A DNA stretch of 64,000 nucleotides from Acheta domesticus (GCA_031308135.1 JAHLJT010008756.1:108342453-108406452), one strand, 5' to 3'. Positions 34,905 through 46,504 are shown, counted from the first letter of the stretch. Program-made: numbers and translations. Notes: generated by a model not told the origin, from the sequence alone.

Positions 34905-35375
34905 ATAGATTTTCGACACTAGCTAGTTAGCTGGATGGAAGATGACGCTGTCTGAAGGAAAATTCTAGTAATCTGCTACTCTAATGGGTAGTTTTTCGCA
35001 TTTCTGCGATCAATTCACGGGAAATACCGGAATAATACCTAAAGAAATGCGATAAGGACCGCGCACTATTTTTCCTTTACTTGTCTTTTTCTCGCCCTTA
35101 GTTTACACATACACTTACTTCGCAACACTACCACACATATCGAAAGCTCAGACAGGGAGCACAGATCTTTTCCCGGCTAGGGCGGTGCTGAGCTAGTAGG
35201 AGATATCTGGAAGGAGGAAAACCCCGCAAGCTGATATGTTGGTCGGCGTTGGATCCCACCATTTAGCAGGTGAAGGATCACCAATACTTCCCAACATAAA
35301 ACAAGCACTAAACTTATGGGCCAAATAGTAATAAGTTGATTCGCCCAGAAACGTGAAATGATCAATCACTGTGTT
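34905..35375 (+). repeat. Non-LTR-derived dispersed repeat, copy 2
   Basis: This copy is colinear with 46,005-46,485: ttcgacactagctagttagc, gctgtctgaagg, aattctag, ggtagtttt, gggcggtg, gggagatatctgg/ggagatatctgg and tcggcg..ggatc. It ends tgatcaatcact where copy 1 ends in an aatcaatcaatca tail. It is more diverged and shorter than copy 1. Confidence 0.75.
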
Positions 35376-35614
35376 TTCTGGAAAAATTGAACTGTTTGCT
35401 AAGAGAACTCAATAATTTGTTTTGAAATTTTGACGACAAAGTACTTTTAAAGAGAAATTAGTGTATTTCAGCAATAAATAGAAATTCTTCCAAAACTTAT
35501 ATAAAATGTAAAAAAAATATATCACCGTTTTGTCCTATGCAGACAATTCATTTATTTTGTGATTTAGTTGACAAATAATTCTCCAAGACTTCCTTAACAC
35601 TGTTTGTCGGTCAT

Positions 35615-35700
35615 TTTTACTTACCCGTATATAGGGAAAGTTATGTAATGCTACGCGAAAACACGGCGTATTTTTGGCAGAAAAACTCTAATAAAAGGGT
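35615..35700 (+). repeat. Left-end fragment of the hairpin-ended family
   Basis: tttacttacccgtatatagg followed by gaaagttatgtaatgctacg matches the left end, with the hairpin spacer largely deleted. Confidence 0.6.
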
Positions 35701-36280
35701 CCTTGATTTTCTTTCTGAAAACGAATTCCAAGTTATTAACAGCATTTGTCTCTATAATAAACGCTTATTGTTATTTATTTATATTTTATACATCAATCCT
35801 TTTATACCTGAAGTTAAAAAATGTAATTAAAAACTAAATACTTGTTTTTTTCTTACTTCTGACGTTCAAAAAGAAAATTAAAGCAAACTTTACTTCGTAA
35901 TAATTGTTTTCCACAGAATTGAAAAAATACACAAAACATTAAGAGCTCTACTCTTTCTATTGTTCATTTAAAGTACAGAAATAGCATCCATGAATTAATT
36001 ACATGTTAGAACGAAGAAAATAACGTTGCTATTAGTAATCAGACTAAAACCTTCAGCAGGCTTGTGAAGTAAAAAAATTAATTATTTTTGTTTATAAAAC
36101 TCGAAATCTGGGAATTAAATTTGAATATTTTTGAACAACTTGAAGTGAAAAATAGTTTTTCAATTCTCTCATTTTTGTTCTGAAACTATTTACTGCAAAC
36201 GTCTAAGTGAAAATAGTATTTTGCAAATCATTAGTATGTAGAACTTATTTAGTTTCATGAACGTATAATCAGATAAACAT
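35701..36280. other. No recognisable feature
   Basis: AT-rich, with no supported coding or repeat content. Confidence 0.4.
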
Positions 36281-36281
36281 A

Positions 36282-37090
36282 GTCTGTTACGCAGATGACG
36301 CAGTGCTTATAGCACTCTCCAACTAGCTCAGCACTGCCATATTTCGAGAAAAGCTCTATGCTCCCGTCTGATCTTCCGACATGTGTGGTAGTGTTGTGCA
36401 GGTAAGTGTATGTGTAAATTAGGGACTATTATATAAATTTACAAGGACAGGAAAAGTATTTAATATGAATAGACTCAACAGAAAAAACAAATCGATGGTA
36501 ATATCCGAGGAGCCTGTAAGATATAAGTCGGAAATAGAAGGCAAACTCATCCAGCAGGTGATGAAGCTTCAGTACCTGGGAGTGGACATTTCCAGTGATC
36601 GCCATACATGCAAAGAAACAAGGGAGCAGGCCATGAAGGGTGCTCGCGTATTAGGATACTTACGAGATGTAAATTCGAAAAATAAATGCATTAGCATAGA
36701 AGCTACAGTTAAGATCTACAAGACAATGGTAAGACTAGTACAGACATATGGAGCTGAAACCCGGGCTGATACAAAGAAAACAAAACAATTCTACCGATCA
36801 GTAAAAATGAACACACACTACGATCGATACGTAAAAATGAACACACACTACGAAGTCCAGAAATTAAAGGGTAAGAAATCAGGATGTAAGAAAACAGTGT
36901 AAAATGACTGATATAACACAATTTATGAAAAGAAAAAAAGAATCGAGTAACCATATTTCACGAATGACTGGTGAAGATAGCCAGAGATATGAAACAATTA
37001 GGAAGGAGAAACCCTGCAAGACAGCAAAAAAGATGGAGAAAAGATCTGCAGTCAACATCTAGTGAATCCACGGGAAGAAGCGTGAAGAAA
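36282..37090 (+). pseudogene. RTE-clade non-LTR reverse transcriptase, broken fragment
   Basis: The fragment opens with VCYADDAVLIA (from about 36,282), the reverse-transcriptase catalytic motif C. About 110 bases later the same protein resumes: YKFTRTGKVFN, then QYLGVDISSDRHTCKETREQ, IEATVKIYKTMVRLVQTYGA and ETRADTKKTKQ. A later frame gives KIARDMKQLGRRNPARQQKR (from about 36,971). These are the palm end, thumb and C-terminal region of RTE-type endonuclease/reverse transcriptases that copy RNA into nicked chromosomal DNA. The piece between YADD and YKFTRTG is replaced by a fragment of another repeat, a short duplication (VKMNTHY twice) lies near 36,800-36,850, and the frame shifts before 36,971. 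There is no endonuclease domain and no functional product. Confidence 0.8.
36325..36425 (-). repeat. Fragment of the non-LTR-derived repeat inside the RTE relic
   Basis: ctcccgtctgatcttccgac and atgtgtggtagtgttgtgca match the reverse complement of 46,235-46,300 and resemble the edge of 4150-4395. It sits exactly where the RTE protein is interrupted. Confidence 0.55.
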
Positions 37091-37099
37091 AACAGGTGT

Positions 37100-39010
37100 A
37101 TAACCATCATAAAAGAAGAAGAAGAACGTATTAGTACTGCCGACATATGCAGGGTTGTTAAACATGTTTCAAGTGAGTGCTGTGCTTCAAGCAGAATAAA
37201 GAAGATATTTTTAGGAGACTATGCCGTATGCATTCAAACATGTGATGATAAAAGGAATTGATCATAGTGAGTCCGAACCGCCTGTTCCGATGGCGTCCGA
37301 AAATATCGTCGTAGAACGAGCATCTGTTTTCTTGGTTCTGTCGATTTCATTTGCCCGAAAGCAGGTGGATAATCAAGTCCACCATCAAGAAGAAGTCGGA
37401 TTTACAAAGTTTTCCACGAAAAACAGAGCTTGTTAATTCAAACCTTGTAATATGTAAACTGATTTTATTTTCTTGTAACTTTTTTCTTCTTGTAATTGTA
37501 ACCTTATCGCATACAATAACGATTGATTATGAGGTCTCAAGTGGGAGTATCCTCGCTCTCCTTTTCGTAATTAAGCGATTGCTACGCGTGCTAAGAAGCA
37601 GCTCTATTCACTCTCCATCTTGCCTTGCTGTATGAGAAAATGTAAAATAAAAGTTGATACTCATTAAAATTATTGATACCATAAAATTCCACATCGACTA
37701 CGTTTAATCTGCTAGTCTGGGACTGCTTAAACTCTTCGCGCGTCTACTTACCATCTAAAAAGAACCCCTTAGATTACACTTATGTTTCCTTTGCAATGTT
37801 ATCAAACGACCATTTTAATTATTTTGGTTTAATAATAAATATTATTATTATAAATTATGTAAATAATAAATTTTATGAATTGAACAAAGTACATTTATTT
37901 CACGAAATCTGGATTTCTTGAAATTAACACATTTATAAATTTTGTAGAAATTTAATGAATGCTAAATGCAAGTATATACGGAAAAGGGAGGGTTGTGTAA
38001 TAGCACCATTACGATTATAGGCTCTTGTATGCACTTGTCCATTTCGATCCACAGTGCTCTGAGAGCGAGTAGCAGGCGAGGGGGGAGGCCAAAGAAAAGG
38101 GAGGAAGTTGTGACGGGGAAGTTGCGTGGGAACGTGTGACGGGCGAGAGAACGGTGAGGGGATGGAAGCTGGCAGGGAATGTGAGAGGTGATCGTGAATA
38201 AGGCATCTGAGAGAACGCCTGAGTGGGAAAGCAAGAAAGTGACCTGATGATCGCACAAGATCTGATAAAGAGGTAGGTGAGGATATTTTAGAGTTCGGTT
38301 GCAGCATACATCTGAGCAGTGAGATTATTGGCCTCGTGATAAACGACCAATGACGAGTTGGTGATGGGACAGGCAAACGAGGGGTCATAGTGTTGCTTGT
38401 TGAGGGACAGGGTCAAGAGGGGAGTCCAATGGATGAAACTGGTTGGAGAATAAGAGGAATAGGATGAATCAGCTTTGTTGAAGGTTGTACAAATCACTTG
38501 CCGTCGACATTGTTGAATAAAATGAGAAGACGTTCGAGACGTGGTTAAAATAGTGGAAAACGATGATAAAGATACGAGTAAGTTGTAGATATTTCAATGA
38601 AACAATCTACCACAAAACTAAGGTATGATTTGAGGAATGGAATGTGGTAAAACTATCAGTATCCATGGGACTGTGTCCCATGTGATAATTGATAAGTTTT
38701 ATAGCGTGGTTCTTTAGTAGAGTGGTATGGTGTGATGGGTTCGTGTTAGGTGTAGGGATAAAATATGATACATGTTTGTGTGGTGTCGTGTGACTGTGCT
38801 TTGCCATCGTTTCTTGAAGAGAGTAGTGTTGAATTCAGTGGGGTCGTGTTACGTTGTGACATGCTGAGTTCTGAACTCAGAAATGCTGAGTTCTGAATTG
38901 AGATACTGGGGAGGTGTAACGATGGTGTGGTCAGGAGGGCGGGACCGTACACTCTGCTCCGTCATGTGCATAGTTTAATGTGCTGAGCTCTGTGATGTGC
39001 ACTGTTAACT
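37100..39010. other. Region without a recognisable gene
   Basis: From 37,980 to about 38,960 the plus strand is G/A-rich, giving Ser/His/Pro-rich reverse frames that look compositional. No splice-linked or conserved coding was seen. Confidence 0.4.
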
Positions 39011-39015
39011 ATATT

Positions 39016-39216
39016 GCGATTTTTATAACTTTGCCTCTCAAGGCCCGTCTTCATGATGGAATATGACACAGTCTTACTCGCTCATGCCGCTAGATATCGC
39101 ATGACCGTGACCGTATAAAGCAGTGCTTGCGATCATACATCTAGCGGCACGAGCGAGAAAAGACGCGATATTCCATTGTAGCCTAGAGTCTTGAGGGGCA
39201 AAGTTATAAAAATCGC
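39016..39216. mobile_element. MITE with ~85-bp terminal inverted repeats
   Basis: The left end gcgatttttataactttgcc is the inverse of the right end ggcaaagttataaaaatcgc, with one mismatch in the first 25 bases. Inversion continues through ctcaag, atggaatat, ctcgctc and tgccgctagat, leaving a ~30-base centre. At ~201 bp with no coding it is a miniature inverted-repeat element. Target-site duplications are unclear. Confidence 0.8.
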
Positions 39217-39239
39217 CCTATAGGCCGTGAGCTGGGCCT

Positions 39240-39670
39240 TAGGCTAGGGTCAGAGCTTGGCGTTTTGCAAGGCCGTATCGTGGCCTTGTACGCTGTGCGC
39301 TACGTAGGGTGAATGCCTGCGTGCTTGGCAGTGGCCCACGCTGTGCGCAGCGCGTAACCGCGGCGCTCGGCAGGTGGGCGTGGCCGGCGCGGCGCGGCGC
39401 GGCGCGGCGCAGGAAGCGCGAGTGCGAAGGCGTGCGGCGGCGGCGGCGGCGGCGGCCCGCGCCGGTGAAGGGCGCTCTCCTCTCCTCCTGCTCCACTCGC
39501 GGCGTGCACTTTCCTCTCACCGCCTCCTCCTGGGGAGCGGCTGCGCTCCGCTCCGCTCGCCTCCTCGCCCACCTGCCGCTCCGCTCGCTCGGCGCCTGGC
39601 GCGGCCGGGCCAGATCCCTCTTCCGCGCCAGAGCCTCCGTGTCGCTCGTTGCGGATGACCGTCCCATCCC
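39240..39670. promoter_or_regulatory. CpG-rich island with (GGCGC)n and (CGG)n runs
   Basis: GGCGC is repeated about five times at 39,386-39,410 and CGG about seven times at 39,434-39,455, in ~400 bases of very high CpG. The density could mark a promoter. A reverse-strand frame from 39,721 begins MANNNIDSGNAEVNGGSG and could be a first exon, but it soon becomes Arg/Ala-rich frame noise. No gene is called. Confidence 0.3.
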
Positions 39671-40011
39671 ACTTCCACCATTGACTTCGGCGTTCCCGGA
39701 ATCTATATTATTATTTGCCAACGCGCGCAGAATTTGCAGAAAACTATTCAGCCTACGGCCATGTAAAAAGTGTCTGTTTCGTTGCCACCCAGGACCTCAC
39801 AAAGATTCAAAGGCAATGCAACAGATCCAACTCTGACTGAAAGTTGTGTTGTGTGCAATTCCACCATTTTCATACTGCGCGTACCGATTGAATTCTCATA
39901 CTTAGCACGCCACTACTTATGACACAGCTGACGTCATACGACAGCAAGGCCCTCAAGGAAAAGGCCATCCACCATTAAATATTTGATATTCACAAGTGGG
40001 TTTGTGGAGCA

Positions 40012-40430
40012 GCAATTTTTTTACCTTCTCGTGTACGAGGTAATATACGTAGTATAAAGAATACCAAGTAAAGCTACGACAAAAAAAGGCAATTTTCGCC
40101 AGAACTCGTATTATGGAGCTTTAATGCAGAGAAAGTGGATAAATTATTTTCTAATATATTCCTTTTAACTCGTTATGGAATCAGATTTCACGAATTGTTG
40201 ATATTGAAAAAGTATTTTTTAAAGTCCGTTTGTCCGCCACCTGTCTGCCTGCCTGTTTCTCTGTCTGTATGTCCGTCTGTCATCTGCGGAAAAATCTAGC
40301 GAATAAAATATGCGTAGAATTTTTTTACAAACTGAATACTCCCCGGTCAATCTGGCTTCACTCAAAGCTCTACGTCTTGGGGTACCCGGAATTTTTTGTT
40401 CATACAATTATGACTGACAATTGATAAAAA
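40012..40430 (+). mobile_element. Hairpin-ended family, left-end fragment
   Basis: ttaccttctcgtgtacgagg and aatatacgtagtataaagaa are a diverged left end, followed by ggcaattttcgccagaactc, gagaaagtggataaa, a cctgtctgcctgcctgtttc run and tctagcgaataaaatatgcg. The copy ends before the internal units. Confidence 0.6.
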
Positions 40431-40987
40431 CTTAATTATTGTAGTAGTTGTACACATGTGGACAAGTGTGTCATTATGTGTTATTGTGCCTCTCGGGATA
40501 ATAAAAATATAAAATTAGCATATGAATTTGTATAACGCCATATCAAAAATACAGTTCCACAAGTTGGTGGCATATTTATCTAAAACAATCCAAAGTAATG
40601 AAAATAAAACACTGACATGCAACAGTGTTCTAGTAAAATACATCCATTTGTACCATAGAGCATTGTGCTGTGCATATGTTCGATACGCAATTCCAAAAGC
40701 AAAATGAGCTAACGTCTAGAATATCATTGAAAAACAAATGGATACTATATTGCCTTATCAAAATTTATGAGAAACGAATAACAATTATTTGCAACCTGAA
40801 ATATTAATAAGTTGCAATCTAAAATATTAATGCTATGCGTGTACTAGTCATTACCTTGGATTTGCAAAGAGAACCGTAAATAAACAATTTAATTGTTCAG
40901 CCCGATTAATATTGAAAAGCAATTCCCGAAAAAAATTAATACATATGTGAAATATTTCGAAATTGTTGACTGTCCTTGCGAAGCTCT
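40431..40987. other. No recognisable feature
   Basis: AT-rich flank of the Jockey insertion. Confidence 0.4.
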
Positions 40988-41001
40988 AAAACGGAACGCA
41001 C

Positions 41002-43365
41002 TTTTTTTTTATATAATTTATTTTAAATAGGATTATTATACAAAGTTCAGTTTTTACAACTCTCCATTTGCTTTGTTGACTTACATCTAATACTATAAAC
41101 TAAATCTATTGAACACTACAATTGACGAGGGGACTCACCGAGCACCTCTAAGAAGCATTAATATTTGCAAAAATGTTTAGGAATGAGTGGATAGGATATC
41201 TATTTTTTATTCTTGTTGGGGTTTCATTAAATTTACCTATGCTGTTGTGTCTATCTTGGTTGATGAGGGTTAGGTTGGAATAGAAGTTATTGGCCAGGAA
41301 TGCTATGTGGTGTGCGATGGGATTAAGGTTAAATTCGTGGTGTAACTGCTTATTGGAAATAAACCAAGGGGCTTGAGTGATGGTTCTTAGAAATTTATTT
41401 TGAATTATCTGTATTTTGTTGATGTTATATTTTGCTGCATTTGTCCAAATTGGACAAGCGTACAGAAGAAGAGGTCTTATGATGGTTTTATACAAGATGA
41501 TGCTATTGCTTAGTGAGAGTTTCCTGTGATTTAAGAGTGGTTTTAACTGTATTAATTTTGCTTTGGCTTGCTGAACTTTGGTGTCTATGTGTATTTTCCA
41601 ATTTAATGTGGTGTCCATATGGAGGCCAAGGTATTTAACGGCATTGTTATGGGGAGTCCAAGGGATTATGTTGTTGTTCATTTTAAACGGCGTAGGGAAG
41701 GAATATGGTCTGAAAGTGAAGACTTTAGCTGTAGATTTCGAGGGATTGATTTTGATTTTCCATTTCGTTGCCCAGGTTTCTATTTCATTTAAATGGGATT
41801 GAATTTCGTTGGCTATGTAATTAATTGAGGAGTGGGACATGTAGATTACCGTATCGTCTGCAAACTGGGCTATGTGAGTGAATATTGATGTAGGCATATC
41901 TGCTGTATATAAGTTGTAGAGTAATGGAGAGAGAGGTGATCCTTGAGGTAGTCCTGCTGTAATGGGTCGGGGGTTAGAATTATGATTTTCTATTGCAACT
42001 GAGAAGGTTCTATTGGTTAGGAAGCTTTTGATTATTTTGAAGAGGTACGTAGGGGTGCCTATTGATAAGAGTTTATAGTTTAGTCCTTCATGCCATACCC
42101 TGTCAAATGCTTTAGCGATGTCCATGAAAACTGCTATTGAAAATTGTTTTTTTTGGAAGGAGGAGTGGAAATGTTCAGATATGCGCAAAAGTTGATGTGC
42201 TGTGGATAGTTTATTTGTGAACCCAAATTGATAGAATGGTATGAGGTGTATTTTTTTCAGGTATTGGTTTAATCTTGTTAGAATTAATTTCTCAAAAATT
42301 TTTGCTAATGTGGGGAGGAGACTTATGGGCCTATAGTTGTCAGGGATGCTATGATTTTTATTGGGTTTGGGGATAGGGAGGATGATAGAATGTTTCCAGG
42401 TATTAGGGTAGTAGCCAGTTCTTAAAGATGAGTTATATATGTTTACAATGAAAGCTATGGCAGAATTGGGTAGGTTTTTGAGAATTACATTGTTTATTTT
42501 ATCGTGACCGGGGGCTTTTTTATTTGGAAGGGATTTGATAACTTTTAGAGTTTCTTGTGGAGTGATGTACTTAATTTGTTGTGGAACGTTAAAATTAGGG
42601 GAATTCGCGACGAGTTGAATTTGAGTGTGATCTGGGTGGGGAGATGTGAGGTTTGGTGTGAAAGTTGATGCGAAATGGTCGGCTAATACTTCCGTTTTAT
42701 CAGCAGTTGCGTGTGTTTTCCCATTTGAAGTTGTTAGTGGGGGGATTATAGTTTTTTTTCTGAGTATTCTTTTCGTGAAGTTCCAGAGTGAGTTATTACT
42801 TGTATTTAATGAATGAATGATATTATTGTATTTAGTTTGTTTATAGTGTTCAAGTGCTTTTCTACTGATTTTGGTTAGAGTATTGAGTTCTTTTTTTAAT
42901 GAAGGGATTCTAAGTGCCATCCATAGTCTCCTGGTTTTATTTTTAGTTTCTATGATTTTGATAATGCTTTGTGGTAGTTTGTCTGCTGTGTGTTTCCGAA
43001 GAGTGATCGGTCGTACGGGGTTGAGTTTGCCTATTGTGTTAATTATTATGTTATTTAGTTGACTTATTGTCTGGTCTATCTCCGCTGGGGAGTTAAGTAT
43101 TTTAAAATTGGGTATTTGTTTTTGGATTAAATTTTTGAATTTTGTCCAGTTTAAATTGTAAGTATTTAAAGCAGGAGTGGGTGAATGGGGAGGGGGAATT
43201 TGATCTGTAGAAATTAACACTGGGATGTGATCAGAATCGAGTTCAAAATGCGGGGTTGAATGAAAATTGACATTAATGTTTGTTATTCCTATGTCTAGTA
43301 TATCAGGAAGCCTGGTTGGGTCATAGGGATAATAGGTTGGTTCTGGGGGTGAGATCACTTTAATT
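41002..43365 (-). mobile_element. Jockey-clade non-LTR retrotransposon, 5'-truncated, recent
   Basis: The insertion is flanked by a 14-base direct repeat AAAACGGAACGCAC at 40,988-41,001 and 43,366-43,379. Minus-strand order is truncated endonuclease, reverse transcriptase, a ~145-base 3' UTR, then a tail of about ten A (plus strand T run from 41,002). The perfect duplication, intact frame and clean A-tail point to recent insertion by target-primed reverse transcription with 5' truncation. Confidence 0.9.
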
Positions 43366-43379
43366 AAAACGGAACGCAC
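41148..43379 (-). CDS. Jockey-type endonuclease (C-terminal end) and reverse transcriptase
   Basis: The 743-codon open frame has no internal stop. Residues ~25-55 end an apurinic-type endonuclease domain (LDIGI..., DSDHIPVLI). The reverse transcriptase follows: KKAPGHDKINNVILK (287-301), YRPISLLPTLAKIFEKLI (349-366), VFMDIAKAFD with the catalytic Asp420, GLPQGSPLSPLLYNLY (476-491), AQFADDTVIY with Asp508-509, and KYLGLHMD. Near the end RPLLLYACPIWTNAAK and FLRTITQAPWFISN are typical of Jockey relatives. The enzyme copies element RNA into nicked nuclear DNA. The GTG start and first four residues (V/M-R-S-V) lie in the target duplication, so the frame is a truncated ORF2 and the true start is lost. 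No ORF1 is present, so this copy could not move alone. Confidence 0.93.
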   Translation of the reverse strand: MRSVLIKVISPPEPTYYPYDPTRLPDILDIGITNINVNFHSTPHFELDSDHIPVLISTDQIPPPHSPTPALNTYNLNWTKFKNLIQKQIPNFKILNSPAEIDQTISQLNNIIINTIGKLNPVRPITLRKHTADKLPQSIIKIIETKNKTRRLWMALRIPSLKKELNTLTKISRKALEHYKQTKYNNIIHSLNTSNNSLWNFTKRILRKKTIIPPLTTSNGKTHATADKTEVLADHFASTFTPNLTSPHPDHTQIQLVANSPNFNVPQQIKYITPQETLKVIKSLPNKKAPGHDKINNVILKNLPNSAIAFIVNIYNSSLRTGYYPNTWKHSIILPIPKPNKNHSIPDNYRPISLLPTLAKIFEKLILTRLNQYLKKIHLIPFYQFGFTNKLSTAHQLLRISEHFHSSFQKKQFSIAVFMDIAKAFDRVWHEGLNYKLLSIGTPTYLFKIIKSFLTNRTFSVAIENHNSNPRPITAGLPQGSPLSPLLYNLYTADMPTSIFTHIAQFADDTVIYMSHSSINYIANEIQSHLNEIETWATKWKIKINPSKSTAKVFTFRPYSFPTPFKMNNNIIPWTPHNNAVKYLGLHMDTTLNWKIHIDTKVQQAKAKLIQLKPLLNHRKLSLSNSIILYKTIIRPLLLYACPIWTNAAKYNINKIQIIQNKFLRTITQAPWFISNKQLHHEFNLNPIAHHIAFLANNFYSNLTLINQDRHNSIGKFNETPTRIKNRYPIHSFLNIFANINAS

Positions 43380-43380
43380 T

Positions 43381-45100
43381 GAAGAGAAAGAGAATAATTT
43401 ATCCCTTTAAATGATTGTAACGCGTGCTCCATTTTTCATTGTAATGAGACATTCAATGATATTTATTTTCATGCGCTCCTCCTCTTTTACAGTGTTTTGG
43501 TGAAAATTTTATTCACAAAATGCATGTTAAAATAATGTGTAATACTTTTCTTGATGGCGTTTTGAACTACCGAACAAATTGTTACTGCACGTTACGAAAT
43601 GAAAATATAGAACTTGAAATGAGTGTATTAACTCGTAAGAGAACGAACAATTGAGTAATGAATGGGTTACTATAGACGCGAGCTTGAGACATGCTGGCTA
43701 GAGTTTGTAAGAAATGCTCGCTTGACGATAAAGTTGTGATATTTAAATACCCAATAAGTAGCATCTTCAGGTGTTCAGAAGATTGGCAAAACTTTGGGGG
43801 TAAATATTAAGTATAATTAATCGGTGGTTCCTGAATACAGAACAAAATATTCGCAGAAGCAGAGCAGGTAACAATTTGCCGATTGATTAAAACTTACAAG
43901 CAATTGGAACTTCAAGTGTTTTTTTTGACATTACCTCAAGGGTGAGGTGAACGGACAGCGACGTTGGGTAAGTGAAAAACAGCGGCAGCTGAATTGTATT
44001 ACAAATATCCATAATTGCGGGCGCCTATGGGAGCACTAACTGTTTGGGGACGTACATTACACACGTAAAACTGCAAAATGCCCATTTCATTTCTTGGAAA
44101 ACCGACGGGTGCAACAGTTCCAAAGATATGTGCATTGACACAAATGATTTACTGGAAAAAAATTTATCTCGCATGTCTTCTGATGTTTCCGCAGTAAGTG
44201 TGCTGTTCATAAATTCCTCGGTTTTATCAGGAACTTTACTGGATAACTAATTTAATTTGCCTGATGTATACAATCTTTTAAGTTTTTATTCTACAAAATA
44301 GTACAAATTGGAGGAAAACATAAAAAATTAATTGCTGATTTGGCGATCATCAGTTTTATTCCAGTATTTCGGTGATAGATATGAGTATTGCTCAGGGTTG
44401 TGAGGTTTCGTCTCTCATTATCTCATCAATATCTTGGATCCCATTACACTCGCAAATATCTTAAAACAATTCCATTTATAGGCCCCAAAATTCACATCGA
44501 AAAAGAAATTAGAACAGAATTAGGTAAAAACAATATTCTAACCATAAACGCCTGATTTAATAATGTGTTGAAAGATTAAATAAACATAATTACAAATTCG
44601 TTGTTTCAGCAATTTAAATGTTCTTTAAATCCTACGTTGAATTCCATTATGGTAGTTCAGAATATTTTTTGGTCTTCTAAACTTAATTTACTCAACTTAA
44701 ATATGTGTTTAACAGTTTCCTCTATAACTTTCTTGTTGATACATTGATAATATGAAAAAATCCCCTGACATTTTTGGTTAATTAATGTTTTCATATATTA
44801 TTAACAAAGACAATTATTTAACTCTTATAGGGTTTTGACAAAGTAGCTGCTTCTTGGAATGTCTTGAAATTTAACCGCAAAGTATCTTACACACGGTTTT
44901 AATTGTTTTTTGACGTTAAATAAAAGAGAAATAACGTAAAGCTTCTACCATGGAATTAATAAACTAAAAAATTCTCAGTAAATAGATTCCATCACAAACT
45001 GCACTCCATCGTTCACAGCTTAGCACGCAACTTCATGTGGCGAACGCAACCATCGAGAAAACGCGACTTCGCCACAAACAGAAAGAATGGCAAATATGTA
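43381..45100. other. AT-rich region without a recognisable gene
   Basis: Short frames only; a pair of overlapping opposed frames at 44,025-44,250 has no family resemblance. Confidence 0.4.
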
Positions 45101-45119
45101 TGAACCCGGCATTCCCGGT

Positions 45120-46497
45120 TCCGACGTCTCGAGTTCAGCCTCGCAGGTTGGGGGATCTTGTCTGCGTAGGTGGGCAAGATGTTTGGTGGAGGATTAAAAC
45201 GGCTACCCGGACCCTTAGAATCATGGCTGAAATTACGTCGTTAGCGTCAATGTGGAGGCAGTGTGTAGGCGATGCTAAGCTCCTGGTTGATTGGTTGATG
45301 GTTCAACCCATCAATCCATCAGTCGGGCCCCTGGCGTGCTGATCTTAAGGCAGGATTGGGTGAAGAAGACCCCTCGGGGTGCTATGAAATCCACACGTAG
45401 AAGTCCGGCGGGCAACCCGACCACTTACCGTCAGGTTGCCTTGATTTTCGGCGGTAACCACGACGATAGCCTAATGTACAGGCAGTGAGGAGACGGGAAG
45501 GTTGCCCGAACCTTAGTTCGGGTGGTCCCCTGATGGGCTCTCGGATTCATCGTGGCAGTGGCCCGGTGCTCTGCGCAAAGAGGAGGGGCTTGATGCCTCA
45601 GTGCATGTGAGTGGCGATTTGTCATACCACAATATTGACTCCAAAACTAGCCTGGATAGCTAGTAGCTCTGAGCTGTCAGGGCGGCCCATCACCCAGGGG
45701 GAGATTGCCGGGAGGGCAAACTGGGTGCCGGTCAGATCCGGTTGCCGGCATGTCGGCGTACTTGTGCGTCGGCGAGGGTTGAGGATAGAGGCACGAAGCC
45801 ATAGAAGCCCATCCCGGGGACTTGTCCCCCACCGGTAGAATAGGCATTAGTGTGGGGATGTAGACCACCCTGGGAGTCTACTATCCCGAGTTTCAACATC
45901 CCAACGTCCGACATCCTGACGTGCGAGCTCCCGACGTCCACACCGGGAGAGATGGCTCAATGCATCAACCTGATGTCACTGCAGTCCCTCTGACTTCGAG
46001 TCCCGAGGGCGGCAGGATTGTCGACACTAGCTTGTCAGCTAGGTCGAATTCAGTCGCTGTCTGGAGGAGAATTCTAGCGACCGGCTGCTCTGATCGGTAG
46101 TTTTCCGTGGTTTCTCCGATCAACACCAGGCGAATGCCGGAGCAGTACCCTAACAAACGGGTCACAGACCTCGCGCGATCTTTCCTTCCTCCTCCGTGTT
46201 CTATCCTCTCCTCTTACTCACACACACACTTACACTAACATGCACTACACTACCACGCATGCCGGGAGACCGGTCGGGATCTTACAGCTTGTTCCGGCTG
46301 GGGCGGTGCCCCTCTGGTGGGAGATATCTGGTTAAGGGGAAAACCCAGCTAGTCGACGGCAGGTCGGCGCCAGATCTCGCCATCCAGTGGGGAAAAGATC
46401 ATCACCACCTCCCGAGAAAAACACACACTACACTTACAGGACTAATGACCTAAGAAGTTGACGCGCCCGAAGACACGAATCAATCAATCAATCAACA
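45120..46497 (+). mobile_element. Non-autonomous non-LTR retrotransposon derivative, copy 1
   Basis: This GC-rich segment ends gaatcaatcaatcaatcaac, a short tandem tail typical of some non-LTR clades. Its last ~480 bases recur at 34,905-35,375, in reverse at 4150-4395, and partly at 36,325-36,425. It has the texture of untranslated regions. A possible start at about 45,952 (atggctcaatgcatcaacct) stops after 14 codons, as if ORFs had been deleted between 5' and 3' UTRs. No reverse transcriptase is present. The clade is unknown and the left boundary is approximate. Confidence 0.6.
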
Positions 46498-46504
46498 AAC
46501 TTCC

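Noticed and set aside
34656..35365. Short reverse frames at 34,656-34,856 and 35,177-35,365
   Set aside because: The second lies in the non-LTR-derived repeat; neither has family resemblance.
39239..39836. Frames of 160 and 175 codons on opposite strands
   Set aside because: Arg/Ala-rich products of a CpG-rich block; no conserved motif or splice support. Only the short start MANNNIDSGNAEV is protein-like and is noted with the island.
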